Source: Clostridium sp. Marseille-Q2269 (GTDB lineage: Bacteria > Bacillota > Clostridia > Clostridiales > Clostridiaceae). Taken from it: a DNA stretch of 64,000 nucleotides. Location of the stretch: contig NZ_CALSFS010000001.1 in assembly GCF_943736985.1 (NCBI RefSeq), positions 1-64,000 on the forward strand, written 5' to 3'. The position numbers were made by a program, and so were the translations under genes. Shown here piece by piece: positions 55,962 through 64,000 of this stretch. Under the pieces are notes generated by a model, which was given only the letters and a program-made list of their open reading frames with translations, had not been told where the DNA came from and did no database searches. Positions within the stretch are counted from its first letter, which is position 1, and every line of letters begins with the position of its first letter.

Positions 55962-56783
55962 ATGGAATTCACTAAAATGACTGGAACTGGCAATGATTTT
56001 GTAGTGTTAGATGATAGAAAAGGAGAGCTTATAGGAAAAGAAAAAGAAATAACACAGAAATTATGTAATAGACATTTTAGTATAGGGGCAGATGGTATTT
56101 TATTTATAAGAGAAAGTAATAATCATGCTCATATACAAATGGTAATAATAAATGCAGATGGATCTTATGCTTCCATGTGTGGAAATGGTATAAGATGCTT
56201 TGCAAAATATGTATGGGAAAATGGCATAGTAAAACAAAATCCTATGATAATACAAACAGGAGATGGGCCTAAAGAAGCATTTTTAAATATTGAAGATGGT
56301 AAAGTAAAATTTATTACTATTAATATGGGTAAACCTGCGTTTGAAGGTGAAAAAATATCCAATGAGAAGGAAAAAATAATAAATAAAAGTATTAGGGAAA
56401 ACAACAAAGAATATCGTATTACATCTTTTCATATGGGAGTTCCTCATACTATAATATTTGGAAGTTTAGATGAATATAATATAGAGGAAGGCAAGAATAT
56501 AGAAAAACTTCCTTTGTTTAAGGAAGGAACAAATGTGAATTTTTGTGAGGTAGTAAATAAAAATAAAATAAAGGTTAAGACCTGGGAAAGGGGTGCAGGA
56601 CCAACTTTAGCCTGTGGTACTGGATGCTGTGCATCAGCTGTAGCTTCTAATTTATTAGATCACACAGAAAAATCTACAGAAGTAATAGTACCTGGAGGTA
56701 AGATTTTTATAGAAATCAAAGAGAATGGTGTTTTTATGAAGGGACCTGCGGATATTTGTTTTAGAGGGGAAATAGATGTATAA
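55962..56783 (+). CDS. dapF: Diaminopimelate epimerase
   Basis: The protein has about 273 residues. The ATG at 55962 fits AAAGGA (55945-55950); the GTG at 55953 is too close to it. The two catalytic cysteines lie in MCGNGIRC (Cys73) and ACGTGCCAS. GTGNDF near the start and GADG are also conserved. The enzyme converts LL- to meso-diaminopimelate for lysine and peptidoglycan synthesis. The lipoprotein gene starts on the very next base after its stop. Confidence 0.96.
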   Translation: MEFTKMTGTGNDFVVLDDRKGELIGKEKEITQKLCNRHFSIGADGILFIRESNNHAHIQMVIINADGSYASMCGNGIRCFAKYVWENGIVKQNPMIIQTGDGPKEAFLNIEDGKVKFITINMGKPAFEGEKISNEKEKIINKSIRENNKEYRITSFHMGVPHTIIFGSLDEYNIEEGKNIEKLPLFKEGTNVNFCEVVNKNKIKVKTWERGAGPTLACGTGCCASAVASNLLDHTEKSTEVIVPGGKIFIEIKENGVFMKGPADICFRGEIDV

Positions 56784-57854
56784 ATGTTTAAGAAAGGCTT
56801 TAAAAACATAGGATATCTTATAATAATTTTTTTTAGTATTGGGTTAGTTGGATGTAAAAATAATACATCAAAAGGGGTAAAAGTAGATATACCTAAATTC
56901 AAAGAAGTAATAACTTTAAAAAGAGGAAAAGATTCTTTAGGCATATACAATATTGAAAATACTAATATAACTAAGACTATGGAATCTAAAGATATAGGTG
57001 ATATTAAATATAATAATAAAAATAGTATTTATGTTTTTACGAATATTATAGAAAAAGGAAATGAGCTTAATAAGAATAAAATAAATATAATAAAGAATGA
57101 TAAGCAAATAACATTAGATAATTTCTATTCTGCATCGGATATAGATATTTCAATGGATGGTAATAAGATAGCCTATAGATCCTTCAAAAAAGACTCCCTT
57201 CAAAGTGCAGAAGGTATGAAGATATATAATTTAGATAGTAAAAGTGAAGTGAAAATAAAAAGTAATATTTTAGTATCGGGGAATCTTTTTAGATGGTTAA
57301 ATAAAGATGAAATATTATATTATGGAATAAATCCTGATAAAAAAGACAAAGCTAAAATATATAAGTATAATTTAAAAGACAACAAAGAAGAAGTATATGT
57401 AGATAATATAACAGGTCTTTGCACTTATTTCATTCCAAAGGGAGATAATGTACTTTTGCTAACTAGAATGGGTGATAAATATAATCTTTCTTATTACTCT
57501 AAAAAAGAAAATGGATTTAAAAAAATAAGTGAAGAAATAAGTGGAATATATAAATCCACAACATCTACAGAGAATATATATTTTATAGGTAAAAATGATT
57601 TTGAAAATAAAGATTATTTATATAAATTTAATGGGAAAGAGTTAACGCTAGATAGACTTACATATAATTTTCCATCTAAAATAGATATAAATGGTGGTAT
57701 TGCTTCAGATAAAAATGGCAACATATATTTTTCCGGTTATGAAAATTTAAAGGAGCAGCCTTTAAATGAAATATATGTATACAGGGAAAAAGAAAAGATG
57801 GTAGAAATAGTGTCAGATGAAGAAAGTTCTTATTATATAATAGGAGAAAAATGA
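56784..57854 (+). CDS. Lipoprotein of unknown function, beta-propeller-like
   Basis: The 356-residue protein has a lipoprotein signal (hydrophobic 10-22, lipobox LVGC with Cys24). The mature part has repeated beta-strand patterns ending in Tyr/Asn-rich turns (DIDISMDGNKIAYRSF, NKDEILYYGINPD, NGGIASDKNGNIYFSGYE). These resemble a TolB/WD40-like propeller. It should sit on the outer face of the membrane. The ATG directly follows the dapF stop, so it is translationally linked, although the functional link is unclear. A strong terminator follows. Confidence 0.82.
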   Translation: MFKKGFKNIGYLIIIFFSIGLVGCKNNTSKGVKVDIPKFKEVITLKRGKDSLGIYNIENTNITKTMESKDIGDIKYNNKNSIYVFTNIIEKGNELNKNKINIIKNDKQITLDNFYSASDIDISMDGNKIAYRSFKKDSLQSAEGMKIYNLDSKSEVKIKSNILVSGNLFRWLNKDEILYYGINPDKKDKAKIYKYNLKDNKEEVYVDNITGLCTYFIPKGDNVLLLTRMGDKYNLSYYSKKENGFKKISEEISGIYKSTTSTENIYFIGKNDFENKDYLYKFNGKELTLDRLTYNFPSKIDINGGIASDKNGNIYFSGYENLKEQPLNEIYVYREKEKMVEIVSDEESSYYIIGEK

Positions 57855-57877
57855 TATAAAGCATAAACTTAAAATAG

Positions 57878-57934
57878 GCTATAGATAATTAAGATTTGAA
57901 GTATAAAGGGTTTTAATTATCTATAGCTTTTTAT
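57878..57934 (+). terminator. Terminator of the dapF-lipoprotein operon
   Basis: GCTATAGATAATTAA (57878-57892) and TTAATTATCTATAGC (57913-57927) form a perfect 15-bp stem, then TTTTTA. Confidence 0.92.
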
Positions 57935-58049
57935 TGTTTATATTTAAATCTTTAAAATTAAATATATATTCTATTTTAACTCTAATTCAAGTTTTAGCTA
58001 TTAAGGATATAACTAGAAAGTATTACTAATTTTTATATTTTAAAATATA

Positions 58050-58079
58050 TTGTTTACTTTTTATATATGTGTCTATAAT
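58050..58079 (+). promoter_or_regulatory. Candidate promoter of the type IV pilus operon
   Basis: TTGTTT (58050-58055), 18 bases, TATAAT (58074-58079), about 43 bases before the ATG. I looked for a c-di-GMP riboswitch, as found before some clostridial pilus genes, and saw none. Confidence 0.4.
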
Positions 58080-58121
58080 ATAGATAAATTTGGAAAAAAT
58101 AATAATAGGAGAGAATTAAAT

Positions 58122-59639
58122 ATGAACTTTTCTATGAATTATCTAGATGTAAAAGGAACTTCATCACATTCTAAAATGTTAAAATCTAAAGAAAAACTAT
58201 CAAATATAGATTTTAGTAATCTAATGGTAGAACAAGCCACACTAGAATTGCTTCCAGAACATATCTGTAGAAAATATACCATAGTACCTTTGGCAATAGT
58301 TCATGAACAATTATATATAGCATCTTCAAATTATCTAGAAGAAGATACCTTATATAAACTATCATTTATTGCAGGGAAAACCATAAAAATAGTACTTTGC
58401 AATAAAGAAGATATTATAGGAACTATAAAAAGGATTTATACAAAATATGAAAACAAATATAAACATGAACAGGTAAAAGAAGATAAAATTATATTACATG
58501 AGAAAAAATTAGAAGGTCCTATAATAAAGTTAACGGATTCTATAATAGAAGAAGCCATTTGGAGAAAGGCTAGTGATATTCATATAGAGCCATTTAAAGA
58601 TTTTGCTCTTATAAGATTTAGAATAGATGGTATTCTTATAGAATTTAAAAAAATATCAATAAAAATTTATACATCTATATGTACTCGTATAAAAATAATG
58701 AGTTACATGAACATAGCAGAAAAAAATATTCCTCAAGATGGTAAAATACAAAGCAACTATAGAGAAAATAATGATTTTAGAGTATCCACATTACCAACAG
58801 TGCATGGAGAAAAATTGGTTATAAGAATATTATATAAAAATGAAAAAATAGTAGATCTAAATTCTTTAGGATTTTTAAAAGAAGATATAAAAAATATAGA
58901 GTGTATGCTTAAAAAACCCAATGGTTTAATTTTAGTTACAGGACCTACTGGTAGTGGTAAGTCTACAACATTATATTCTATGCTTCAATATGTAAACAAT
59001 AAAGAAAAAAATATAATAACTATTGAAGAACCAGTGGAGTATACCATAGATGGTATAAATCAAGTTAATGTAGATTATAAAAGAGGCTTAACTTTTTTAA
59101 AGGGATTAAAATCTATGTTAAGACAGGATCCGGACATAATAATGGTAGGTGAGATTAGAGATGAAGAAACAGCGAAAGTAGCAGTAAGAGCCTCTATAAC
59201 AGGGCATCTAGTGTTATCAACATTACATACCAATGGGGCTTTAGAATCTATAGTCAGACTTTTAGATATGAAAATACAACCTTATATTTTAAGTGATGCT
59301 TTAAGAGGGGTTATATCCCAAAGGTTAGTGAGAAAAGTATGTCCATTTTGCAAAGAATCTTATATAGCATCAAAAGAGGAACTAAATATCTTAGATATAA
59401 AGGAGAGACTATTATTATATAGAGGTAAAGGATGTGATAAATGCAATAATACAGGATACATGGGAAGAAGTATTGTTTATGAATATATAAATGTTAATAA
59501 AAATAAGAAGAATTTAATTAAAAATGTATTAAACAATAATAATGAGAAGTTTATTTTACAAAATAGTTTAAAGGACAATATCAATAAAGCATTAAAAGAA
59601 GGAAGAACATCCCTTGAGGAAATACAAAGAATAATATAG
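58122..59639 (+). CDS. pilB: Type IV pilus assembly ATPase (PilB/GspE family)
   Basis: The 505-residue protein starts at the ATG at 58122 behind AGGAGAG; the longer frame from 58050 begins inside the promoter. An N-terminal MshEN/GspE-N-like domain is followed by Walker A GPTGSGKSTT (274-283). The Asp box ITIEEPVEY, Walker B DPDIIMVGEIRD and His box TGHLVLSTLHTN come next. The zinc-binding tetracysteine is CPFC...CDKC. It powers pilus extension from the cytoplasmic side. It is the first gene of the cluster. Confidence 0.94.
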   Translation: MNFSMNYLDVKGTSSHSKMLKSKEKLSNIDFSNLMVEQATLELLPEHICRKYTIVPLAIVHEQLYIASSNYLEEDTLYKLSFIAGKTIKIVLCNKEDIIGTIKRIYTKYENKYKHEQVKEDKIILHEKKLEGPIIKLTDSIIEEAIWRKASDIHIEPFKDFALIRFRIDGILIEFKKISIKIYTSICTRIKIMSYMNIAEKNIPQDGKIQSNYRENNDFRVSTLPTVHGEKLVIRILYKNEKIVDLNSLGFLKEDIKNIECMLKKPNGLILVTGPTGSGKSTTLYSMLQYVNNKEKNIITIEEPVEYTIDGINQVNVDYKRGLTFLKGLKSMLRQDPDIIMVGEIRDEETAKVAVRASITGHLVLSTLHTNGALESIVRLLDMKIQPYILSDALRGVISQRLVRKVCPFCKESYIASKEELNILDIKERLLLYRGKGCDKCNNTGYMGRSIVYEYINVNKNKKNLIKNVLNNNNEKFILQNSLKDNINKALKEGRTSLEEIQRII

Positions 59640-59757
59640 TGTTATTTAACTTTAGTTTATAACTAGATTTATTAATTATATATAAATTAAGTTTAATCTA
59701 GGTACATGTTCTTTGAGATATATCTAAATATTAATAGTTATCTGTAATTGAAAGGAT

Positions 59758-60966
59758 GTGAATCACAATATAACTATGGATTTATATTATTATAAAGCCA
59801 AGAATGTTAAGGGCCAAGTATCAAAAGGAGTATGTAATGAAAAAGAAAAGCTAAATATATATAAAGAATTGAGAGAAAAAGGATTTTTTCTAGTAAATAT
59901 AACTAATAAAAATATATTTAAAATAACACACAAAAAAATCACTTTAAAGGATTGCTCAATTTTGTGTAATAAGCTCTATATATTAATGGCATCTGGTATA
60001 AATATAACGGATGCTATAAGTATAATTTATGAGGATTTTAATAATATTAGTGTAAAAAACAGCCTACATGATATAAGAAATAATATACTAAAAGGAGAAG
60101 GTATTTATGATAGTTTTAGTGGATTTAGTAACATATATCCTAAATTCTTACTGAGTATGATATACATAGGAGAAGAAAGTGGGAGAATACAGTATATTTT
60201 TTATGATCTGAAAAATTTTTATGAAAATAAATATAAATTTGATAAAGAAATAAAAAATGCACTAATATATCCTATAATAATTCTTATAGCATTTATAATA
60301 ATGCTATATATACTAATACATATGGTGGTGCCAAGTTTCATGGGCATATTTAATGAATTAGGAAGTAGTATACCTAAAAAGACATTGGGAATGATTGCTG
60401 TAATCAAAACTTGCAATATTGTTTTAGCAATTTTATTTTTAGGCATAATTTTTATGGTGTTAGGTAGTAAAATATTTCACAAAAAATATAAAATTAAATA
60501 CACTATTGATAATTTAAAAATAAGAATACCAATATTAGGTCAAATCTATAAAAATATATTTACATGCAATTTTTCCAACAGCATGAATTTAATGATAAAA
60601 TCAGGCATTCCTATAAATAAATCCCTAAAATTATTAGAAGAGATTACAGATAATTATATATTTAAAAATAAAATAAAAGATTTAAATAGTAGCATAAAAG
60701 ATGGAAAGAGTATAAGTCTTTCTTTAAAAAAGTGTGATTTTTCAAACAAAATACTTCTATCAATGGTACATGTAGGTGAAGAAAGCGGTAAGTTAGAAGA
60801 ATGCTTTGAGAGCGTTTATAGTATTTTAAAGAAAGATTTAGAAGAAAAATTCAAAGCTTGTATAAAACTTATAGAACCTACAATAATAATTTTTATGTCT
60901 TTAATAATATGTATAATATTTCTTTATGTTTTCATTCCAATAATGAATTTGGTGGATTTAATATAA
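59758..60966 (+). CDS. pilC: Type IV pilus platform protein (PilC/GspF family)
   Basis: The 402-residue inner-membrane protein has two GspF/T2SSF domains. Each has the motif pattern with MIYIGEESGRI (about 137-147) and MVHVGEESGKL (about 336-346). Three to four transmembrane helices lie near 170-195, 215-240 and 375-400. The start is uncertain: the GTG at 59758 is only one base from AAAGGA, while the next ATG (59776) is 19 bases away. It is the membrane platform that works with the PilB ATPase. Confidence 0.93.
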   Translation: MNHNITMDLYYYKAKNVKGQVSKGVCNEKEKLNIYKELREKGFFLVNITNKNIFKITHKKITLKDCSILCNKLYILMASGINITDAISIIYEDFNNISVKNSLHDIRNNILKGEGIYDSFSGFSNIYPKFLLSMIYIGEESGRIQYIFYDLKNFYENKYKFDKEIKNALIYPIIILIAFIIMLYILIHMVVPSFMGIFNELGSSIPKKTLGMIAVIKTCNIVLAILFLGIIFMVLGSKIFHKKYKIKYTIDNLKIRIPILGQIYKNIFTCNFSNSMNLMIKSGIPINKSLKLLEEITDNYIFKNKIKDLNSSIKDGKSISLSLKKCDFSNKILLSMVHVGEESGKLEECFESVYSILKKDLEEKFKACIKLIEPTIIIFMSLIICIIFLYVFIPIMNLVDLI

Positions 60967-60999
60967 AAATAAATAATATATAACTAGGAGGATAAGTAT

Positions 61000-61398
61000 A
61001 TGAATTTTAATAAGATGAAGAAAAAGAAAGGATTCACCCTAATAGAGCTTATGGTAGTTATATCTATAATATTAATATTAGCCAGTTTTTTGGTTCCTAA
61101 ACTTACAGCATATAAAGATAAGGCAAAGGATACTAAAGCCATAAATACAGGAAAGCAAATACAGGTGGCAGCCATTAATAGTTATAATGAAAATAATGAA
61201 CGTTTTAATAGTAATAATTTAAAAGAAGACATAGAAACATTTACAGGAATCACGGTAGATTCTACTAATGAATCTCAACCTGGGAATGCAGTAGATATTG
61301 GATATAAAAGTGATAATGAGAATTACCTTGTTCAAATAGACATTAAAGAAAATACATATACAGTAAAAAAAGATAATAAGATTATATTTCCTAAATAA
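61000..61398 (+). CDS. pilA: Type IV prepilin (probable major pilin, PilA-like)
   Basis: The 132-residue protein has a short basic leader MNFNKMKKKKG cut before Phe, then FTLIELMVVISIILILASF with Glu at mature position 5. A small Asn/Lys-rich globular domain without cysteines follows. It is the best class III-type prepilin signal in the cluster and has the strongest ribosome site (AGGAGG), which fits a major subunit. Which pilin is dominant cannot be proven from the sequence. Confidence 0.92.
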   Translation: MNFNKMKKKKGFTLIELMVVISIILILASFLVPKLTAYKDKAKDTKAINTGKQIQVAAINSYNENNERFNSNNLKEDIETFTGITVDSTNESQPGNAVDIGYKSDNENYLVQIDIKENTYTVKKDNKIIFPK

Positions 61399-61527
61399 TT
61401 TAAAGTAAATATAATTATGTTCCAATACAGTTTGTTTATTTAGGATTAATATTAGTAGTAATTTAATGTAAGTATTTTAAATCTATATTTAAGAATTATT
61501 AATAAATTAAAGAAGGAGTCAGAATAA

Positions 61528-61980
61528 GTGGATAACATGGTACATAAAAAGGGTTTTACATTAATAGAAATAATGATTTTAATAAGTTTATGTATGATAG
61601 TGTTTACCATAAGTTTTACTAAATTATCTGGATATAACAAAATAAGAAATAATATAGCAATAGATGAAACTGGAATTTCTATAGTTAATTTCATAAATAA
61701 TTGTAGAGATATTTGCAGAAAAGAAAAAAAGCAAGGGTATATTATTTATAATACTAAAAAAAATAACATGTCATTTAGTATAGACCGAAAATGTGTAAAA
61801 GACTTAAATTTCCCAGATGAAGTATCCATAGATTTTATAAATTCTAAAGGAGGGAAAATTGTTATAGATAATAGAGGATTTACAAGTAATGCTTGCACTT
61901 TAAGGTTTAAAGATAATAAAGGGAAAATACACAAAGTAACTATTTGTGTTGGATCAGCTCATGTGGAATTTAAAGGATAA
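61528..61980 (+). CDS. Prepilin-like minor pilin / pseudopilin
   Basis: The 150-residue protein starts at a GTG behind AAGGAG at normal spacing. The prepilin signal is VHKKG/FTLIEIMILISL with Glu5. The C-terminal part carries several cysteines (NNCRDICRK, RKCVKD, NACTL, ICVG). It resembles GspH/FimT-type minor pilins. The next gene begins inside its last codons, so translation is coupled. Confidence 0.88.
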   Translation: MDNMVHKKGFTLIEIMILISLCMIVFTISFTKLSGYNKIRNNIAIDETGISIVNFINNCRDICRKEKKQGYIIYNTKKNNMSFSIDRKCVKDLNFPDEVSIDFINSKGGKIVIDNRGFTSNACTLRFKDNKGKIHKVTICVGSAHVEFKG

Positions 61981-62404
61981 AAAAGCCTTCATAATAATAG
62001 AGGTATTATGTGCTATGTCAGTATTTATAATGCTTTTAGCAGGAGCTCTTGTGGTTAGTAAAAATGCATCTAAATTAAAGTGTGAGCATATAAAAAAAGA
62101 AAAATATATAGAATTTTTCCAAGGAGTAAAAAATGAGATTATGTACAATTTTACTTATGAGGATCTAAAAAATTTGAAGAATAAAAGCAAGTTATACATA
62201 CAGAAAGATGAAATGAATTGGGATTTTCATGAAGAAAAAGATATAAAGATGCTATTTACAGACATGGTTCCAAAGGAAAAACCTTATTTAGAAATGAAAA
62301 TTAATGAAGAAGAGATTTTAAAAGTAGATCTAATATTGAATTATGGAAAAATGAAAGAAGATCATCTCAAATGCCAATTTTATAAGGGTAGGTATAAAAA
62401 GTGA
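61961..62404 (+). CDS. Prepilin-like protein, minor pilin
   Basis: The protein has about 147 residues from the ATG at 61961; an upstream TTG at 61946 is possible. Its N-terminus MWNLKDKKA/FIIIEVLCAMSVFIMLLAG is a prepilin signal with Ala instead of Gly before the cleavage site. That should make cleavage less efficient or atypical. The rest is Lys/Glu-rich. It overlaps the preceding and following genes and looks like a PilV/GspI-type minor subunit. Confidence 0.82.
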   Translation: MWNLKDKKAFIIIEVLCAMSVFIMLLAGALVVSKNASKLKCEHIKKEKYIEFFQGVKNEIMYNFTYEDLKNLKNKSKLYIQKDEMNWDFHEEKDIKMLFTDMVPKEKPYLEMKINEEEILKVDLILNYGKMKEDHLKCQFYKGRYKK

Positions 62405-62838
62405 TACAGAAAAAAGGATTTTCTATAATAGAGGTTTTGATAGGAATATCTATTATGTCTATAGTAAGTCTTTATATAATTATTACAACTTTAACGTATA
62501 CAAGTAATTATAAGGGAAAAAGAGAAGAAACATTAGAAAGTGTTTATATTAAAGAAGCTATAGAATTTATAAATTATACTTTGGATAAAGAAAAGACATC
62601 AATGGTTTTGGAAAATTCTATAAAAATAGAAAGAGTAGATGATAAAGGATATGACTATATAAAAAAAGATAAAAATAATCTAGTTATAAGTTATGGTTCT
62701 AAAAATTCTTCTAATACTAATATTATCTGCCGCAATATAAAAGAATTTAATATAAAAGAGAAGGGTGATGTAATACATATAAAGATATTAGGAAAGAAAG
62801 GGAAAGAATATAAAAGATGTCTAATAAAAAAAGAATGA
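62401..62838 (+). CDS. Prepilin-like protein, minor pilin
   Basis: The 145-residue protein starts at a GTG overlapping the previous stop by four bases. The prepilin signal is MIQKKG/FSIIEVLIGISIMSIVSLY with Glu5. The C-terminal domain has the look of PilW/GspJ-type minor pilins. It ends within the start region of the next gene, keeping the operon tightly coupled. Confidence 0.85.
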   Translation: MIQKKGFSIIEVLIGISIMSIVSLYIIITTLTYTSNYKGKREETLESVYIKEAIEFINYTLDKEKTSMVLENSIKIERVDDKGYDYIKKDKNNLVISYGSKNSSNTNIICRNIKEFNIKEKGDVIHIKILGKKGKEYKRCLIKKE

Positions 62839-63263
62839 AAAATGGATATATACTTTTATACGCATTGTTTATGGGCTGTTTATGTATGTTTGCTAGTATG
62901 TTTATCCTTAAAATGGAGAATATAAAGTTTCAAAATAGTAATAAAGAATTTAGAGAATTAAGTGAAGTAAATAATATACAAAGGGATAGAGAGTATGTGT
63001 TATCTCATATAAATAAAATTTTCCATGATAATATAAGGAATATAAATTTAGATAATATAGATAATTTCGTAAGAAGTTTAGATTTAAATTTTAAAGTTAA
63101 TATAAATGATAGTTCAGCTTATTTTTATAATGGAGATTTAATAATAGATTATTATAAAAATAAAGTTTTTTATAAGCAAGAAAAATACACAATTTCTACT
63201 AAGGATTCTAGTATATTCTATAAAAGAGAGTACGTATCCTATGAAAGGAAAGTGAGTAATTAA
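62817..63263 (+). CDS. PilX/GspK-like pilus protein (tentative)
   Basis: The 148-residue protein has a basic N-terminus (MSNKKRMKNG) followed by YILLYALFMGCLCMFASMFIL. This is a prepilin-like segment in which Phe is replaced by Tyr and Glu5 is absent. Position after three minor pilins and loss of Glu5 are typical of PilX/GspK tip proteins. The rest is Asn/Asp-rich. The assignment rests mainly on context. Confidence 0.65.
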   Translation: MSNKKRMKNGYILLYALFMGCLCMFASMFILKMENIKFQNSNKEFRELSEVNNIQRDREYVLSHINKIFHDNIRNINLDNIDNFVRSLDLNFKVNINDSSAYFYNGDLIIDYYKNKVFYKQEKYTISTKDSSIFYKREYVSYERKVSN

Positions 63264-63980
63264 TTGTTTAGAAATATTAATTTGTTAGAAATGGATAAAG
63301 ACAATATGTGTCTAAAAGACATAAAATATAATAAGGTGGAAGAAAAAAGTATTATAGAAAGCAATATAATAAAAATAGTTAATATGAAAAGAAGAAGATT
63401 ATATTTAATACTAGAAGGGGAAAGAGTATATGCTAAATTTATAACATTACCTAGAATAAATACCAGAAGTAAAATAAATGAAATAATAAGAAATGAATTG
63501 ATATATGAATTTAGTGATATACACAATATATTATATAGTTATGATATTATAAGTAAAAATAAAAACAGTATGAAGATAATAATTTTTTGTATAAACATAG
63601 GTAATAATAGTATGCTGAAAAAGTGCATGAATCAATTTAAATATATAGAAGGTATATATTCTATACAATTTTCTGTATTAAACTTATATAAAGAATATAT
63701 AAAGGAAAAAAATTATATTTTTTTATTCAAACATAAAAAATATATTTACATAATACTGTATTCAGAAAACAATTTAATTTATAGTAACTTTATTTTTGAA
63801 AAAGATAATGAAGCACATAAAATAGAAAGAGTTTTAAAAAAAGCAAAGGCTTTAGATATAGAGCTGAATACTATATATGGAATAAATATAGAAGAGGCTC
63901 TTATAAAAGATAAGTTAAAAGGATATAAGTTTATAGCTTTACGGAATTTCAGAGAAAAAGATTATAAAAAAATCATATAA
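63264..63980 (+). CDS. PilM/GspL-like pilus assembly protein (tentative)
   Basis: The 238-residue cytoplasmic protein starts at a TTG immediately after the previous stop. It has alternating beta strands and a FITLPRINTRSKINEIIRNEL segment that resembles the PilM region contacting other pilus proteins. The ATP-binding motifs of the full PilM actin fold are not obvious, and it is shorter than usual (about 350). It may be a reduced PilM or a GspL cytoplasmic domain. Just after its stop, GGGAGAAGG and a GTG at 63997 suggest that the next gene (PilN expected) starts at the window edge. Confidence 0.6.
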   Translation: MFRNINLLEMDKDNMCLKDIKYNKVEEKSIIESNIIKIVNMKRRRLYLILEGERVYAKFITLPRINTRSKINEIIRNELIYEFSDIHNILYSYDIISKNKNSMKIIIFCINIGNNSMLKKCMNQFKYIEGIYSIQFSVLNLYKEYIKEKNYIFLFKHKKYIYIILYSENNLIYSNFIFEKDNEAHKIERVLKKAKALDIELNTIYGINIEEALIKDKLKGYKFIALRNFREKDYKKII

Positions 63981-64000
63981 ATGGGAGAAGGTTAAAGTGA

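Noticed and set aside
57935..58121. c-di-GMP riboswitch before the pilus operon
   Set aside because: None of the conserved elements could be found; only a promoter-like sequence is present.

Overview
The window is AT-rich chromosomal DNA from a spore-forming, proteolytic Clostridium (sensu stricto, Firmicutes). The evidence is the strong AGGAGG-type ribosome sites, a BclA-like exosporium gene with a sigma-K-type promoter, a GerA-family germinant-receptor operon, a clostripain and two secreted M6 metalloproteases. The species cannot be fixed from the sequence alone. No rRNA, tRNA or CRISPR array was seen, and there is no obvious prophage.

Layout. 1-1200: a transposase fragment, a BclA-like collagen-repeat spore protein and an IS3-like end remnant. 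1.6-6.2 kb: a radical SAM protein, an iron-sulfur flavoprotein-like oxidoreductase, htpG under a CIRCE operator, and a frameshifted TPR gene. 6.5-12.5 kb: a minus-strand germination operon in the order A-B-C-C'-B'; both C subunits lack the lipobox cysteine. 13-21.7 kb: a secretion island with an LRR surface protein and an M6 protease (minus strand), then a two-component system and an immune-inhibitor-A protease (plus strand). 21.9-29.2 kb: an alpha/beta hydrolase and gltB-gltD. 29.3-33 kb: an unlisted 52-residue membrane protein, a MacB-type ABC pair and a VTT/TVP38 membrane protein. 33.2-38.1 kb: a marR gene divergent from a heterodimeric ABC exporter, with a tandemly duplicated bidirectional promoter/operator between them. 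38.3-39.5 kb: a truncated ABC ATPase and msrA. 39.8-43.1 kb: an NlpC/P60-like protein, a response regulator and a frameshifted histidine kinase. 43.5-48.5 kb: clostripain, an intact IS701-like element and a chemoreceptor. 48.9-57.9 kb: a small unknown protein, glutamate decarboxylase, a DMT transporter with an odd leader, a HIT protein, truA, rqcH, dapF and a lipoprotein. 58.1-64 kb: the start of a type IV pilus operon (ATPase, platform protein, pilin, minor pilins, a PilX-like protein, a PilM-like protein) running off the window end.

Functional themes. The gene set combines spore surface and germination, secreted proteolysis (two M6 proteases and clostripain) with neighbouring two-component systems, glutamate metabolism (GOGAT and GAD) and surface motility or adhesion. 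The observations most worth a second look are the 84-bp duplicated MarR-type promoter/operator, the lipobox-less duplicated GerC subunits, the far-upstream Shine-Dalgarno with a three-codon uORF and hairpin before the DMT transporter, the TCS flanked by two M6 protease loci, and two single-base frameshifts (a TPR gene and a histidine kinase). No wholly new defence or mobile system was evident.
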